The notes below the pieces were generated by a model. It saw only the letters and a list, made by a program, of their open reading frames with translations. It was not told where the DNA came from and made no database searches. The position numbers and the translations under genes were made by a program. A DNA stretch of 14,199 bases from CAZGYE01 sp964530165. GTDB taxonomy: Bacteria; Planctomycetota; Planctomycetia; Planctomycetales; Planctomycetaceae. Of this stretch, positions 7,217-14,199 are shown one piece after another (positions within the stretch are counted from its first letter, which is position 1; each line of letters begins with the position of its first letter). Where the stretch lies: assembly GCA_964530165.1 (NCBI GenBank), contig CAZGYE010000131.1, positions 1 to 14,199 on the forward strand, in the 5' to 3' direction.

Positions 7217-8098
7217 ATGTCTGACGGTCCCACGATCGGCTCGTTGCCTGGAATGGTTCACACTGCGGTCCAGCGGATCGTGCCGGTCGTCGAGCAAGAG
7301 AAGTTGGCCCGCGACACCTATCGGTTGCGGCTGCGATGTCCCGAGATTGCCGAGCAGATTCTGCCGGGACAGTTCTTCATGATCCGGGCGCCCGCCACCG
7401 ATACCCCGCTGTTGGGGCGTCCGTTCGCTCTGTACGACGTCTACGAGGAAAACGGACGATCGGCGGGTGTCGACTTCGGGTATCTCGTTATCGGCAAGCT
7501 GACGTCGTTGATGCGCACTTGGCAAGCCGGCGACCAAGTCGAGATTTGGGGTCCGCTGGGCAACGGTTTTCCCGTGCCGCGGTCGGGACACCTGATGATC
7601 GTCGCCGGCGGAATCGGTCAGACGCCGTTTTTGGCCGTCGCCCGGGAAGCGCTGGGACTGCGAACATACGGCAGCCCGCCGCGTGACGTCGCGGATCGAC
7701 CCGCGCGGATTACGATGGCCTACGGTGTCCGTTCGGCCGAGTATCTGGCCGGTCTGAACGAGTTCGCACTCTCAGGTCTCGACGTTCGCATTTCGACCGA
7801 CGACGGCAGCCGGGGACACCGCGGTTTCGTGACCGATCTGCTTGCCGAGGCGATTCGTGCCGCCGAACCGCCGGATTACGTTTATTGTTGCGGTCCGGAA
7901 CCGATGATGCGCACAGCGAGCGAAATCTGTGCGCGGCACGACATCCAGTGCTGGCTCTCGTTGGAGACGCCGATGTCATGCGGGTTCGGTGCCTGCTTCA
8001 GTTGTGTGACGCGCGTCCGGTCGGACGACGGCACGTGGGACTACCGCCGGGTCTGCGTTGAAGGGCCGGTCTTCCCGGCCGAGCGAGTGATGCTGTGA
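7217..8098 (+). CDS. pyrK: Dihydroorotate dehydrogenase electron-transfer subunit (PyrK-like)
   Basis: Passes electrons from the FMN of dihydroorotate dehydrogenase to NAD+ through FAD and a [2Fe-2S] cluster, in pyrimidine synthesis in the cytosol. The 293-residue protein shows a ferredoxin-reductase-type FAD domain (GQFFMIRAP, RPFALYDV, about 51-75). An NAD domain follows, with IVAGGIGQTPFLAVA (128-142) and CGPEPMM (225-231). The C-terminal cluster cysteines are C255, C260, C263 and C280 in the CGFGACFSC...RRVCVEGPVF block typical of PyrK. AGGA (7206-7209) is seven bases before the ATG at 7217; a GTG at 7214 is possible but closer than usual. No pyrD is in the window. The stop overlaps the next start as GTGA. 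A related sulfide/NADPH-type reductase is a less likely alternative. Confidence 0.88.
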   Translation: MSDGPTIGSLPGMVHTAVQRIVPVVEQEKLARDTYRLRLRCPEIAEQILPGQFFMIRAPATDTPLLGRPFALYDVYEENGRSAGVDFGYLVIGKLTSLMRTWQAGDQVEIWGPLGNGFPVPRSGHLMIVAGGIGQTPFLAVAREALGLRTYGSPPRDVADRPARITMAYGVRSAEYLAGLNEFALSGLDVRISTDDGSRGHRGFVTDLLAEAIRAAEPPDYVYCCGPEPMMRTASEICARHDIQCWLSLETPMSCGFGACFSCVTRVRSDDGTWDYRRVCVEGPVFPAERVML

Positions 8099-8931
8099 AA
8101 CTTGGCTACAACACCAACGGTCTGGCCTGTCACCGCTGGCCGGAAGCGATTGAGCTGTTGGCCGAGATCGGCTACCGCTCGGTCGCGATCACCGTCGATC
8201 ACCATTGCCTCGACCCGTTTGCGCCGGGACTGAGCCGCGACGTCAAGAAAATGCGCCGGCTGCTCGATCGATTCGGCTTGATTTCGGTGATCGAGACGGG
8301 GGCGCGGTTTCTGTTGAATCCACGCGTCAAACACGACCCCACGCTGATGAGCACCGCGGCCGAAGCCCGGCAGGCTCGCGTCGACTTTTTGAAGCGGTGC
8401 ATCGACATGGCCGCGGAGCTTGAGTCCGAGGCCGTTTCCTTCTGGTCGGGCATTCTGCGAGAGCCGATCTCGGACGAGGCTGCTTTCGGGCGTCTGGCCC
8501 ACGGATGCAGCGAAGTGTGCGAGTACGCCGCAGCGAAGAACGTCCGGCTGGCCTTCGAGCCGGAACCGGGGATGTTCATCGAGACAATGGCCCAATTCGC
8601 ACGACTGATCGAGATGGTCGATGCACCGTGCCTCGGATTGACGATCGACGTCGGCCACTTGCACTGCGTTGACGCGGGGCCGATCTCCGATCACTTGCGG
8701 GAGTGGGCGGACCGCCTGGTCAACGTACACATCGAAGACATGCGCCGCGGAGTGCACGAACATCTGCGGTTCGGCGAGGGGGAAATCGACTTCGTTCCGA
8801 TCTTGGCGACGCTCAACAAAATCGGCTACAGTGGCGGCGTGAACGTCGAGCTGAGCCGGCACAGCCACAGGGCGCCGCAGGTCATGCGCGACTCGTATGA
8901 TTTTCTTCAATGCCTGTTGTCGCAGTTGTGA
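8095..8931 (+). CDS. TIM-barrel sugar phosphate isomerase/epimerase family protein
   Basis: A 278-residue protein of the xylose isomerase-like/AP endonuclease 2 barrel superfamily. Candidate metal ligands, placed as in the family, are E155 (in AFEPEPG), D185 and H188 (in TIDVGHLHC), H212 (in NVHIED) and E252 (in NVELSR). This set suggests an active metal-dependent isomerase or epimerase; the substrate is unknown. Translation begins at GTG 8095, overlapping the last codons of the pyrK-like gene as GTGA, so the two are probably coupled. It converges on the phosphatase-like gene with only 15 bases between stops. The ebo cluster also encodes a TIM-barrel protein, EboE, but EboE as I recall it is clearly longer, so I do not assign that name. 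Confidence 0.86.
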   Translation: MKLGYNTNGLACHRWPEAIELLAEIGYRSVAITVDHHCLDPFAPGLSRDVKKMRRLLDRFGLISVIETGARFLLNPRVKHDPTLMSTAAEARQARVDFLKRCIDMAAELESEAVSFWSGILREPISDEAAFGRLAHGCSEVCEYAAAKNVRLAFEPEPGMFIETMAQFARLIEMVDAPCLGLTIDVGHLHCVDAGPISDHLREWADRLVNVHIEDMRRGVHEHLRFGEGEIDFVPILATLNKIGYSGGVNVELSRHSHRAPQVMRDSYDFLQCLLSQL

Positions 8932-8946
8932 ACCGAGTCGTCCCCG

Positions 8947-10332
8947 CTAATCGAATTGCAGTTTTAGCAGCAATTCTTTCACCGTGCACATGGGGATCTC
9001 GTCTCGTTCGATTGCCTTTGACGAGCAGATGAAGACCGGGCCTTCGCTGTTTTCGCGGCCTGGCCTCGGCAGTCGGCCGTGGCTGCCCTTCACGATCGAA
9101 GCGTCCAGGCCGATCACGTCCATGTAGTAGCGGAAACCCAACAGCTTCTGCGCCAGTCGCCGGGCGATCCGCAGCTTGGGGAGTCTTAATTTCGGATCGA
9201 GAAACAGCTCGACCGGGTCGTAGCCGGGTTTGCGGTGGATATCGACGGTTCGCGCACAATCGGGCGCGAGCGCGTCGTCCAGCCAGAAGTAGTAGGTGAA
9301 CCAACACTCCGGCGCGGCGACGGCCACCAGGTCGCCCGAGCGTGCGTGATCGATGCCGAACTCGCCTTGCTGTTCCCGGTCGAGCACGCGGTCGATTCCG
9401 TCACATGTTCGCAGTAATTCCGCGACATGCGTCACGTCGCCGGCATGGCGGACGTAGATATGGGCCACCTGGTGATCGGAGACGGCGAACGCCCGTGAAG
9501 CGCCGGCATCGAGCGTTTCCCACGAGAGCGGCTCCCGGCGGGCTTCTAAGTAACCATGCGCGCGCAGGATGCGGTTGATGTGCACCGGGCGGCTGACCTC
9601 GGTGATGGCGTATTCGGAAAGAACCACCACTTCCGCCCCGCGGCTGCGTGCCGCGTCGATCAGTTTGCCGGCTTCGGCGTCCACTTCTCGCAAGTCCTCG
9701 GCAATGCGTGGATTGTCGGGTCCGAGTCGCTGCAGGTTGTAATCGAGATGAGGGAGATAGACGAGCGTCAGCGTCGGGTTGTACTCTCGAATCACCTGCA
9801 GGCATGCGTCTGCAATCCAACGCGAACTGGCGATGTCGGCTCCCGGCCCCCAAAAATGCAGAAGTGGAAACGTGCCGAGTTGCCGTTGCAAGCGGTCGCG
9901 GAGTTCCGGCGGGTTGCTGTAGGAATCGAACACCTTTCGCCCATCTGCGGGATAACTGGGACGCGGCGTCACCGACCAGTCGACGTCGGCGTACATGTTG
10001 TACCACCAGAACATCTTGGCGGTGGTGTAGTGCAGGTCTCGCTTACGTCCGGCCTGATAGATGCGTTCGCCTCGGACCAAGTGGTTCGATTGCAGCCAGA
10101 AGCGCACCTCAGCCTGATCGCGGAAATACCAGCCGTTGCCGACGATGCCGTGATCGCGGGGCATCAAGCCGGTCAGCAGTGTCGTCTGAGCCGAGCACGT
10201 GACGGCCGGCAGCACCGTTCCCAGAGGCCGCGCGAAGCCTTCTTCCGCCAGTCGTTTGATGTGAGGAGTGTCCGCCCCGACCATCTCGTACGTCAGGCCG
10301 ACGACGTTGATGACAACGAGCGGTTTAGGCAT
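8947..10332 (-). CDS. Alkaline phosphatase superfamily protein, EboF-like
   Basis: A 461-residue member of the nucleotide pyrophosphatase/phosphodiesterase branch of the alkaline phosphatase superfamily. The N-terminus reads INVVGLTYEMVGADTPHI, then LPAVTCSAQTTLLTGLMPRDHGIVGNGWYFRD, where T45 is the expected nucleophile. Later motifs LPHLDYNLQ, VLSEYAI, VSDHQVAHIYV and GSHGRLP supply most metal-ligand positions. The first metal aspartate, usually in a DG pair near residue 11, is valine (VVGL). By memory the closest family is EboF of the ebo cluster, which also has WFTYYFWLDD and VDIHRKPGYDPVELF blocks like those seen here. No signal peptide is visible. No Shine-Dalgarno sequence is seen; the start lies six bases after the Uma2 stop and overlaps one of the 9-bp direct repeats. 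Confidence 0.85.
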   Translation of the reverse strand: MPKPLVVINVVGLTYEMVGADTPHIKRLAEEGFARPLGTVLPAVTCSAQTTLLTGLMPRDHGIVGNGWYFRDQAEVRFWLQSNHLVRGERIYQAGRKRDLHYTTAKMFWWYNMYADVDWSVTPRPSYPADGRKVFDSYSNPPELRDRLQRQLGTFPLLHFWGPGADIASSRWIADACLQVIREYNPTLTLVYLPHLDYNLQRLGPDNPRIAEDLREVDAEAGKLIDAARSRGAEVVVLSEYAITEVSRPVHINRILRAHGYLEARREPLSWETLDAGASRAFAVSDHQVAHIYVRHAGDVTHVAELLRTCDGIDRVLDREQQGEFGIDHARSGDLVAVAAPECWFTYYFWLDDALAPDCARTVDIHRKPGYDPVELFLDPKLRLPKLRIARRLAQKLLGFRYYMDVIGLDASIVKGSHGRLPRPGRENSEGPVFICSSKAIERDEIPMCTVKELLLKLQFD

Positions 10333-10911
10333 CGGTGCTCATTCGGGGGGAAACAGCTTCTCGACCTGCAGCACGACGTTCGGAAACTGCAGCGGATTGA
10401 CTGCGTCGCCCGTCCTGAAGGTCTGGAGACTGCGGTAGCGACCCTCTTGAGGCTGGCGGAAGACTTCGACGCAGCGTTCGGGGATGTTGACGATCCAGTA
10501 GTCGGCGATTCCCGCGGCAGCGTAAAGGCGCGCCTTTTCTCCGCGGTCGTATTCCAAGCTGGTCTCGGCCACTTCGATGATGAGAGACACGTCCTGCGGT
10601 TGCGGCCGTTCGTTCCAGTAGTCCTTTCGCGCTAGCCACGCGACATCCGGCTCGGGAGCGCTTTCGAATTCCGGGATTCCAATCGGACCTTGAATACGGA
10701 CATGGACCGGCTGCTCAGTCGAGCTGGAAACGCTCCATTTGGCCAGAGCATCGACGACCATAGAGTGGTGCAAACCAATGGGGCTCATCTCTCGAAGTTC
10801 TCCGTGTATGAGTTCGATGCGGCGGTGGTTGGGGCCGTCGAAGATGCCGCTTGCGATCATGCGGTCGTAGTCTTTGACCGTCAGTTTGGCGATGGCGCTC
10901 ATATCGGTGCT
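10331..10911. repeat. 9-bp direct repeats bounding the Uma2 gene
   Basis: ATCGGTGCT occurs at 10331-10339 and 10903-10911. The two copies bracket the Uma2 coding sequence: the stop codon shares one base with the left copy and the start codon abuts the right copy. Recombination between them would remove the gene and leave the downstream ATG at 10332 intact. They resemble a target-site duplication, but no terminal inverted repeats or transposase are visible. Confidence 0.55.
10339..10902 (-). CDS. Uma2 family (DUF820) putative PD-(D/E)XK endonuclease
   Basis: A 187-residue protein of the Uma2 family, which has a restriction-endonuclease-like core and is greatly expanded in cyanobacteria and Planctomycetota. 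Visible landmarks are RRIELIHGEL (27-36), APEPDVAWL with D86, SLIIEVAETS with E110, and EYDRGEKARLYAAAGIADYWIVNI with K123. D86, E110 and K123 are the likely catalytic acidic and basic residues. Length and motifs are intact. The biological role of the family is not settled; DNA cleavage is inferred from fold. The ATG at 10902 is chosen because it begins the conserved part; an upstream in-frame start at 10947 would add only unconserved residues. It lies between two ebo-like genes and is framed by 9-bp direct repeats, which suggests later insertion. Confidence 0.88.
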   Translation of the reverse strand: MSAIAKLTVKDYDRMIASGIFDGPNHRRIELIHGELREMSPIGLHHSMVVDALAKWSVSSSTEQPVHVRIQGPIGIPEFESAPEPDVAWLARKDYWNERPQPQDVSLIIEVAETSLEYDRGEKARLYAAAGIADYWIVNIPERCVEVFRQPQEGRYRSLQTFRTGDAVNPLQFPNVVLQVEKLFPPE

Positions 10912-10998
10912 TCGTACACAGTAAGAAGGCAAAAGTGGGGAAGGCACTCAGCGATCAGCTTTCAGCAGAGAGAGAACTCATCGGTGAGTGCCGACAGC

Positions 10999-11070
10999 TT
11001 TCCTTTCCTTATTTCTCTCTTTCCTATTGTATCTTGCTTGTTTCCTTTTTCCTTTGGCCTTTTTCCTTTT
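10999..11070 (-). repeat. Purine-rich tract (minus strand) with internal 12-bp repeat
   Basis: The plus strand is almost all pyrimidine here, with CCTTTTTCCTTT repeated at 11044-11055 and 11058-11069 separated by GG. The tract covers the 3' end of the TatD-type gene and the start of the gap before the Uma2 gene. It resembles simple, strand-biased intergenic repeats more than coding sequence. Confidence 0.75.
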
Positions 11071-11893
11071 GCATTGTTAGCGTATCGGGCGGTGTAAACT
11101 GGAAACGGCGGGACTGGCGGAAGAACTCCAACGGGTTGTCGTAGACGACCTTCTTGATCTTCGTTTCGGAATGGCCGCGGCGGCGCATTTCCTGAATGAA
11201 ATTCGGCACGGCCAACGGATTCGACGGACCCCAGTCGCTGGCCGAGTTGACCATAATGTGGTCGTCGCCGTACATCTCGATGATGTCGGCTGCACGGGCC
11301 GGCGTGCATTTGGTGACGGGGTACAGCGTCATCCCGCACCAGAAACCTTCTTCCCGGGCCACCCCGACCGTGTGTTCCTCCACGTGATCGATCAACACCC
11401 GGGCCGGGTCGATTCGGTCGTGCTCCAGCAACATGTCGACGATCATCCGCGTTCCCTTGTACTTGTCCGCGAGATGGGGAGTGTGGATGAGGATCAGTTC
11501 GTCGGTTTTGGCGGCCAGGTCGAGGTGTTCGCGGAAAATGGTGCTTTCGTTCATCGTGTTCTTGTTCAAACCGATCTCGCCGATGCCGAGCACGCCGGGC
11601 CGATCGAGAAATTCCGGAATCATGGCGATCACTTCTCGGGACAGGGAGACGTTTTCGGCTTCTTTGGCGTTGATGCACAGCCAAGTGTAATGCTGGATTC
11701 TGGACCAGCCGGCGCGTTTCGGCTCGAATTCGGTCAGTTGCCGAAAGTAGTCGCGAAAGCCGTCGACGCTGCCGCGATCGAATCCCGCCCAGAACGCCGG
11801 TTCGCTGACGGCCACGCAGCCCGTCCGTGCCATGCGTTCGTAATCGTCGGTCACGCGGGAGACCATGTGCACATGGGGATCGATGTAATACAT
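11024..11893 (-). CDS. TatD-family metal-dependent hydrolase, EboB-like
   Basis: A 289-residue amidohydrolase-fold protein with the full TatD metal set: H7 and H9 (DPHVHM), E106 (GIGEIGLN), H137 (LIHTPH), H170 (LIDHVEEHTV) and D220 (NSASDWGPS). The N-terminal MVSRVTDDYERMARTG...EPAFWAGFDR and the VNSASDWG and DNPLEFFRQSRRF blocks match my recollection of EboB, the TatD-like member of the ebo cluster, rather than ordinary DNase TatD. Its substrate is unknown. The last 16 or so residues (from about 274, MQKEKGQRKKETSKIQ) are encoded by a purine-rich repeat tract and probably are not part of the fold. It starts 20 bases after the upstream small gene and is transcribed with it toward the Uma2 and phosphatase-like genes. 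Confidence 0.87.
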   Translation of the reverse strand: MYYIDPHVHMVSRVTDDYERMARTGCVAVSEPAFWAGFDRGSVDGFRDYFRQLTEFEPKRAGWSRIQHYTWLCINAKEAENVSLSREVIAMIPEFLDRPGVLGIGEIGLNKNTMNESTIFREHLDLAAKTDELILIHTPHLADKYKGTRMIVDMLLEHDRIDPARVLIDHVEEHTVGVAREEGFWCGMTLYPVTKCTPARAADIIEMYGDDHIMVNSASDWGPSNPLAVPNFIQEMRRRGHSETKIKKVVYDNPLEFFRQSRRFQFTPPDTLTMQKEKGQRKKETSKIQ

Positions 11894-11913
11894 GAGAGTG
11901 CCACTTTCAGATG

Positions 11914-12171
11914 CTAGAGTTGGTGTGTATTCCAGTTCGGCTCGTATTCGTCGCTGAAGAGCAATTGAATGCGCTCGGCCCGATCAAAGCCTCGGCTCTT
12001 CAGAATCTCGAAAGCTTCACGAAACTGTCCCCTCAGCGGATCATCGTCCATGATGCCGGACGAATCGGCACGATCGACGCGATCCAGCGAAGCGGCAATT
12101 TCGATCAATTTGGCGCGAACTTCAAGATAACAGTCGTCGAGGATTTCCTCGGCCGTTTTGGGTGAGGCCAT
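11914..12171 (-). CDS. Small acidic conserved-looking protein of unknown function
   Basis: An 85-residue product that I do not recognise. It appears largely alpha-helical, with helices around AEEILDDCYLEVRAKLIEIAASLDRV and LRGQFREAFEILKS, and is acidic with a single cysteine. It has no signal peptide or membrane segment. The ATG at 12171 is chosen because GGAG (12181-12184, minus strand) is nine bases upstream; a GTG at 12186 overlaps that site. It ends 20 bases before the TatD-type gene on the same strand, so it is probably the first gene of that operon. Its position recalls EboA at the head of ebo clusters, but EboA is much longer, so identity is not claimed. Confidence 0.7.
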   Translation of the reverse strand: MASPKTAEEILDDCYLEVRAKLIEIAASLDRVDRADSSGIMDDDPLRGQFREAFEILKSRGFDRAERIQLLFSDEYEPNWNTHQL

Positions 12172-12374
12172 CGGCGTGTTCTCCACAAAAGTAAGAGATC
12201 GTCATTTCATTTGCCCAACATTCAGTGTCCACAGGTTTTCCTCAGAAATCAAGCGGTGTTATCGGTCGTAGCAAACTTATGGTTGTGTTTGTCTACATTT
12301 GAGGTGTTGCACAAAAACAAACGATAACGAAGACAGGGAAAAGTAGACGTCGACAACAGCGGCACGAGCGAACG

Positions 12375-14003
12375 ATGGCTGACCCACTGAAGAAAACGTT
12401 CGAAATCCTCGCTTCAACCGAGAATTTGAATGTGGTCGACGCGCTGATTCCGGCACTCGACCTGAACGACGACACGATTCGGACCGCGGCCACGTCGGCG
12501 CTGATCCAACGCAGCAGTACGCGGGGACAGGTCGAAGTCATTCGGCGGATGGAATCGTTGTGTCCCGAAGCGCGTTCGGTCATCGAGAACAACGCGCCCA
12601 AGATGGAGACGGCACTGAAGCAGTGTTTGATTCACGGCGACAATGAGCTGCGACGCAATGGGCTGGAGATCGTCCGCCTGACCGAAAACTACTCGCAGAT
12701 GCCGACACTGCTGGAAATGCTCCACGACGACCGCAACGATCTGCACGAATTGACGGCCGAGGTCGTCCGTGGTTTGACAAACCACCTGTATGAACGCTGC
12801 CAACAACAAAAGAGGAAGCAGCCAGCAGGTAAATACCTGCGAAACGCTCAACAGGTCCGTCAGAACGTTCTGACCAGCCTGGACCAGGCCTGCACAGAAT
12901 TCGATGACCTCAGGCATCCGCAAGACGTGGTGGAAAGTGTCCTGATGCTGGGCGACATCGATCATTTTGCCGTCAATAGGGTCCTGTCTCAAGCCGTTCC
13001 CGAGTGCCGTCGCCTAGCCGGAAAGATGCTGGGCCAGAGCAAGCATCCGGGCGTCATGCAGCTCATTCTCGACAGCATGTCGAAGAACTATCCGCACCCC
13101 AAGGCTCTTGAAGCGATCCAGGACCGGGACGATGTGGAGTTCCTCACCCACTTGTTGAGCTGGTTCCCCAAACGGCTCTCGCCACTGCAGATGAAGAACT
13201 TCCGGCGAGTCGAGTCTGTCCTCTGGCTCAATCCGCGCGGAACAGGGCTGGAGATCGTTCCGCCTGCTCTGCAGACTGCGCTGGTCTCGTTCGTTGCATC
13301 GACGGGTCTTCCCGCCGAGTGCAAAGTGGGCGTCCAAGAATGGCTGGTTCGACACGGAAGCCAGGCCGGACGGCTGGCGGCAACCGACGTGCTCTCCACG
13401 CTTGATGATGACAGTATTCAAAAAATCGTCTTCGACAGCCTCGATTCCGAAGACGCCGACGTCCAAGCATGGGCGACCAGCCAGTTGCGCAGCCAGGAAG
13501 CCCCCGAAGTGTTTTCGCTGCTGATTGAGCGGCTCGACAGCCCGATGGACGCCGTGCGCGACGCGGCCCGGGAGGAACTGGCTAGTTTTGACGTCGAACA
13601 GATGATCGGCCTGTTCGAACGACTCAATCCGGAGACTTGTTTTCGCGCGGGTCAGTTGCTGAAAAAGATCAACCCGAACTGCCTCGACCGTCTTCGTCTG
13701 GAATTGGCCAACCCGATTCGGCGGAAACGAATTCGGGCCGCTCGCGCCGCCAAGGCAATGGGATTGCACGACCGGGTTGTTCCGTCGATTCTGGCGATGC
13801 TCGAAGACGGCGACCCGCTGGTCCGCCGAACCGGAGTCGCGATCCTCGCGGATGTCTCGTCGACCGAAAGTGTCGCGGCGCTCGAACAGATGCGCGAGGA
13901 CCCGAGTCAGCGGGTGCGGGAGGCTGCCGTCTCGTCTCTGGAACAGATTAGTCGGCGAACCACGGCGGGACGGATCGAATCGGCCACTACCCACGACGGC
14001 TAA
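12375..14003 (+). CDS. HEAT-repeat protein
   Basis: A 542-residue soluble protein made mostly of paired alpha helices. Clear HEAT-type units include VVDALIPALDLNDDTIRTAATSAL near the N-terminus, FSLLIERLDSPMDAVRDAAREEL at about 380-405, and two consecutive C-terminal units, VPSILAMLEDGDPLVRRTGVAIL and VAALEQMREDPSQRVREAAVSSL. The middle is more diverged but keeps the same helical periodicity. There is no signal peptide, membrane helix or enzyme motif, so a scaffold or protein-binding role is the reasonable inference; the partner is unknown. No clear Shine-Dalgarno sequence precedes the ATG. It is divergent from the small-protein/TatD operon across about 200 bases that show no obvious promoter. 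Confidence 0.85.
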   Translation: MADPLKKTFEILASTENLNVVDALIPALDLNDDTIRTAATSALIQRSSTRGQVEVIRRMESLCPEARSVIENNAPKMETALKQCLIHGDNELRRNGLEIVRLTENYSQMPTLLEMLHDDRNDLHELTAEVVRGLTNHLYERCQQQKRKQPAGKYLRNAQQVRQNVLTSLDQACTEFDDLRHPQDVVESVLMLGDIDHFAVNRVLSQAVPECRRLAGKMLGQSKHPGVMQLILDSMSKNYPHPKALEAIQDRDDVEFLTHLLSWFPKRLSPLQMKNFRRVESVLWLNPRGTGLEIVPPALQTALVSFVASTGLPAECKVGVQEWLVRHGSQAGRLAATDVLSTLDDDSIQKIVFDSLDSEDADVQAWATSQLRSQEAPEVFSLLIERLDSPMDAVRDAAREELASFDVEQMIGLFERLNPETCFRAGQLLKKINPNCLDRLRLELANPIRRKRIRAARAAKAMGLHDRVVPSILAMLEDGDPLVRRTGVAILADVSSTESVAALEQMREDPSQRVREAAVSSLEQISRRTTAGRIESATTHDG

Positions 14004-14084
14004 AACAAACGGCAGCAGCATCGCACGGCGGAAGCGGAATCTTGGGAGATCGGTACCTGTTTAGCCAAATGCAGTAATGAGGAA

Positions 14085-14149
14085 ATTAGGAACCCAGGAA
14101 GACAGGAGAAAGACGATCCCCGAGGTTCCTGCTTTCCTGGTTTCCTAAT
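14085..14149. terminator. Long imperfect inverted repeat after the HEAT-repeat gene
   Basis: The left arm at 14085-14107 (ATTAGGAACCCAGGAAGACA...) and the right arm at 14127-14149 (revcomp ATTAGGAAACCAGGAAAGCA...) pair over 23 bases with a few mismatches around a 19-base loop. The stem begins about 80 bases after the HEAT-gene stop. It lacks a run of T directly after the stem, so it is an atypical intrinsic terminator and may instead be a dispersed repeat element. The arms are built from AGGAA-type motifs. Confidence 0.5.
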
Positions 14150-14199
14150 AATCCTCCTCTTACCACGAAACACACTGTGGAGACGAACTTGCTCCAAAC

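Noticed and set aside
8095..8931. Naming the TIM-barrel gene eboE
   Set aside because: It belongs to the right superfamily but is about 110 residues shorter than EboE as I recall it, lies on the opposite strand to the ebo-like genes, and lacks motifs I can tie to EboE.
9556..10635. Plus-strand open frame of 359 codons
   Set aside because: Antisense shadow of the phosphatase-like and Uma2 genes, with no recognisable domain.
11171..11917. Plus-strand open frame of 248 codons
   Set aside because: Antisense to the TatD-type gene, whose metal-binding motifs are complete.
13014..14021. Minus-strand open frame of 335 codons
   Set aside because: Mirror of the HEAT-repeat gene in GC-rich sequence; no motif and no ribosome-binding site.
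14000..14197. Minus-strand 65-codon frame at the right edge
   Set aside because: Covers the inverted repeat and intergenic sequence; composition looks like translated repeat.

Overview
The window looks like a chromosomal segment from a GC-rich member of the Planctomycetota. That placement is inference. It rests on the mix of a Uma2-family gene, a DUF433/DUF5615 gene pair, an exported lactonase-fold protein, mostly short transcription units on alternating strands, and a tandem array of the short GC-rich palindrome GGCAGGCTTTCCAGCCTGCC. No rRNA, tRNA, CRISPR array, prophage or complete insertion sequence was seen.

Left part (1-5213): a nearly complete glucose-6-phosphate dehydrogenase gene (zwf, minus strand) runs off the left edge, probably only a few codons short of its stop. 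It carries an unusual N-terminal extension with three perfect 15-bp repeats encoding NELPA. Divergent from it is rpsR (ribosomal protein bS18) with a good sigma70-type promoter. An SDR oxidoreductase gene and a zinc-dependent alcohol dehydrogenase gene follow, separated by four tandem 28-bp palindromic units. An exported lactonase-family beta-propeller gene converges on the dehydrogenase.

Middle (5214-8931): a 315-bp intergenic stretch, then a pseudouridine synthase of the RsuA/RluB type, a DUF433/DUF5615 toxin-antitoxin-like pair with overlapping ATGA, and a pyrK-type dihydroorotate dehydrogenase electron-transfer subunit. The pyrK stop overlaps the GTG start of a TIM-barrel sugar phosphate isomerase/epimerase-like gene.

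Right part (8947-12171, minus strand): a four-gene run reads, in transcription order, small acidic helical protein, TatD-type metal hydrolase, Uma2-family putative nuclease, alkaline-phosphatase-superfamily protein. The TatD and phosphatase proteins resemble EboB and EboF of the ebo cluster, which in cyanobacteria is linked to moving a scytonemin precursor to the periplasm. The partners EboA, EboC and EboD are not in the window. The Uma2 gene sits between the two ebo-like genes and is bounded almost to the base by 9-bp direct repeats, as if it had been inserted. The TatD gene ends by reading into a purine-rich repeat tract. A divergent HEAT-repeat protein gene follows, then a long imperfect inverted repeat near the right edge.

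The least ordinary part is 8947-12171: a partial ebo-like module interrupted by a possibly mobile Uma2 gene and accompanied by a small protein I do not recognise. All family assignments come from motifs read by eye; no database search was run.
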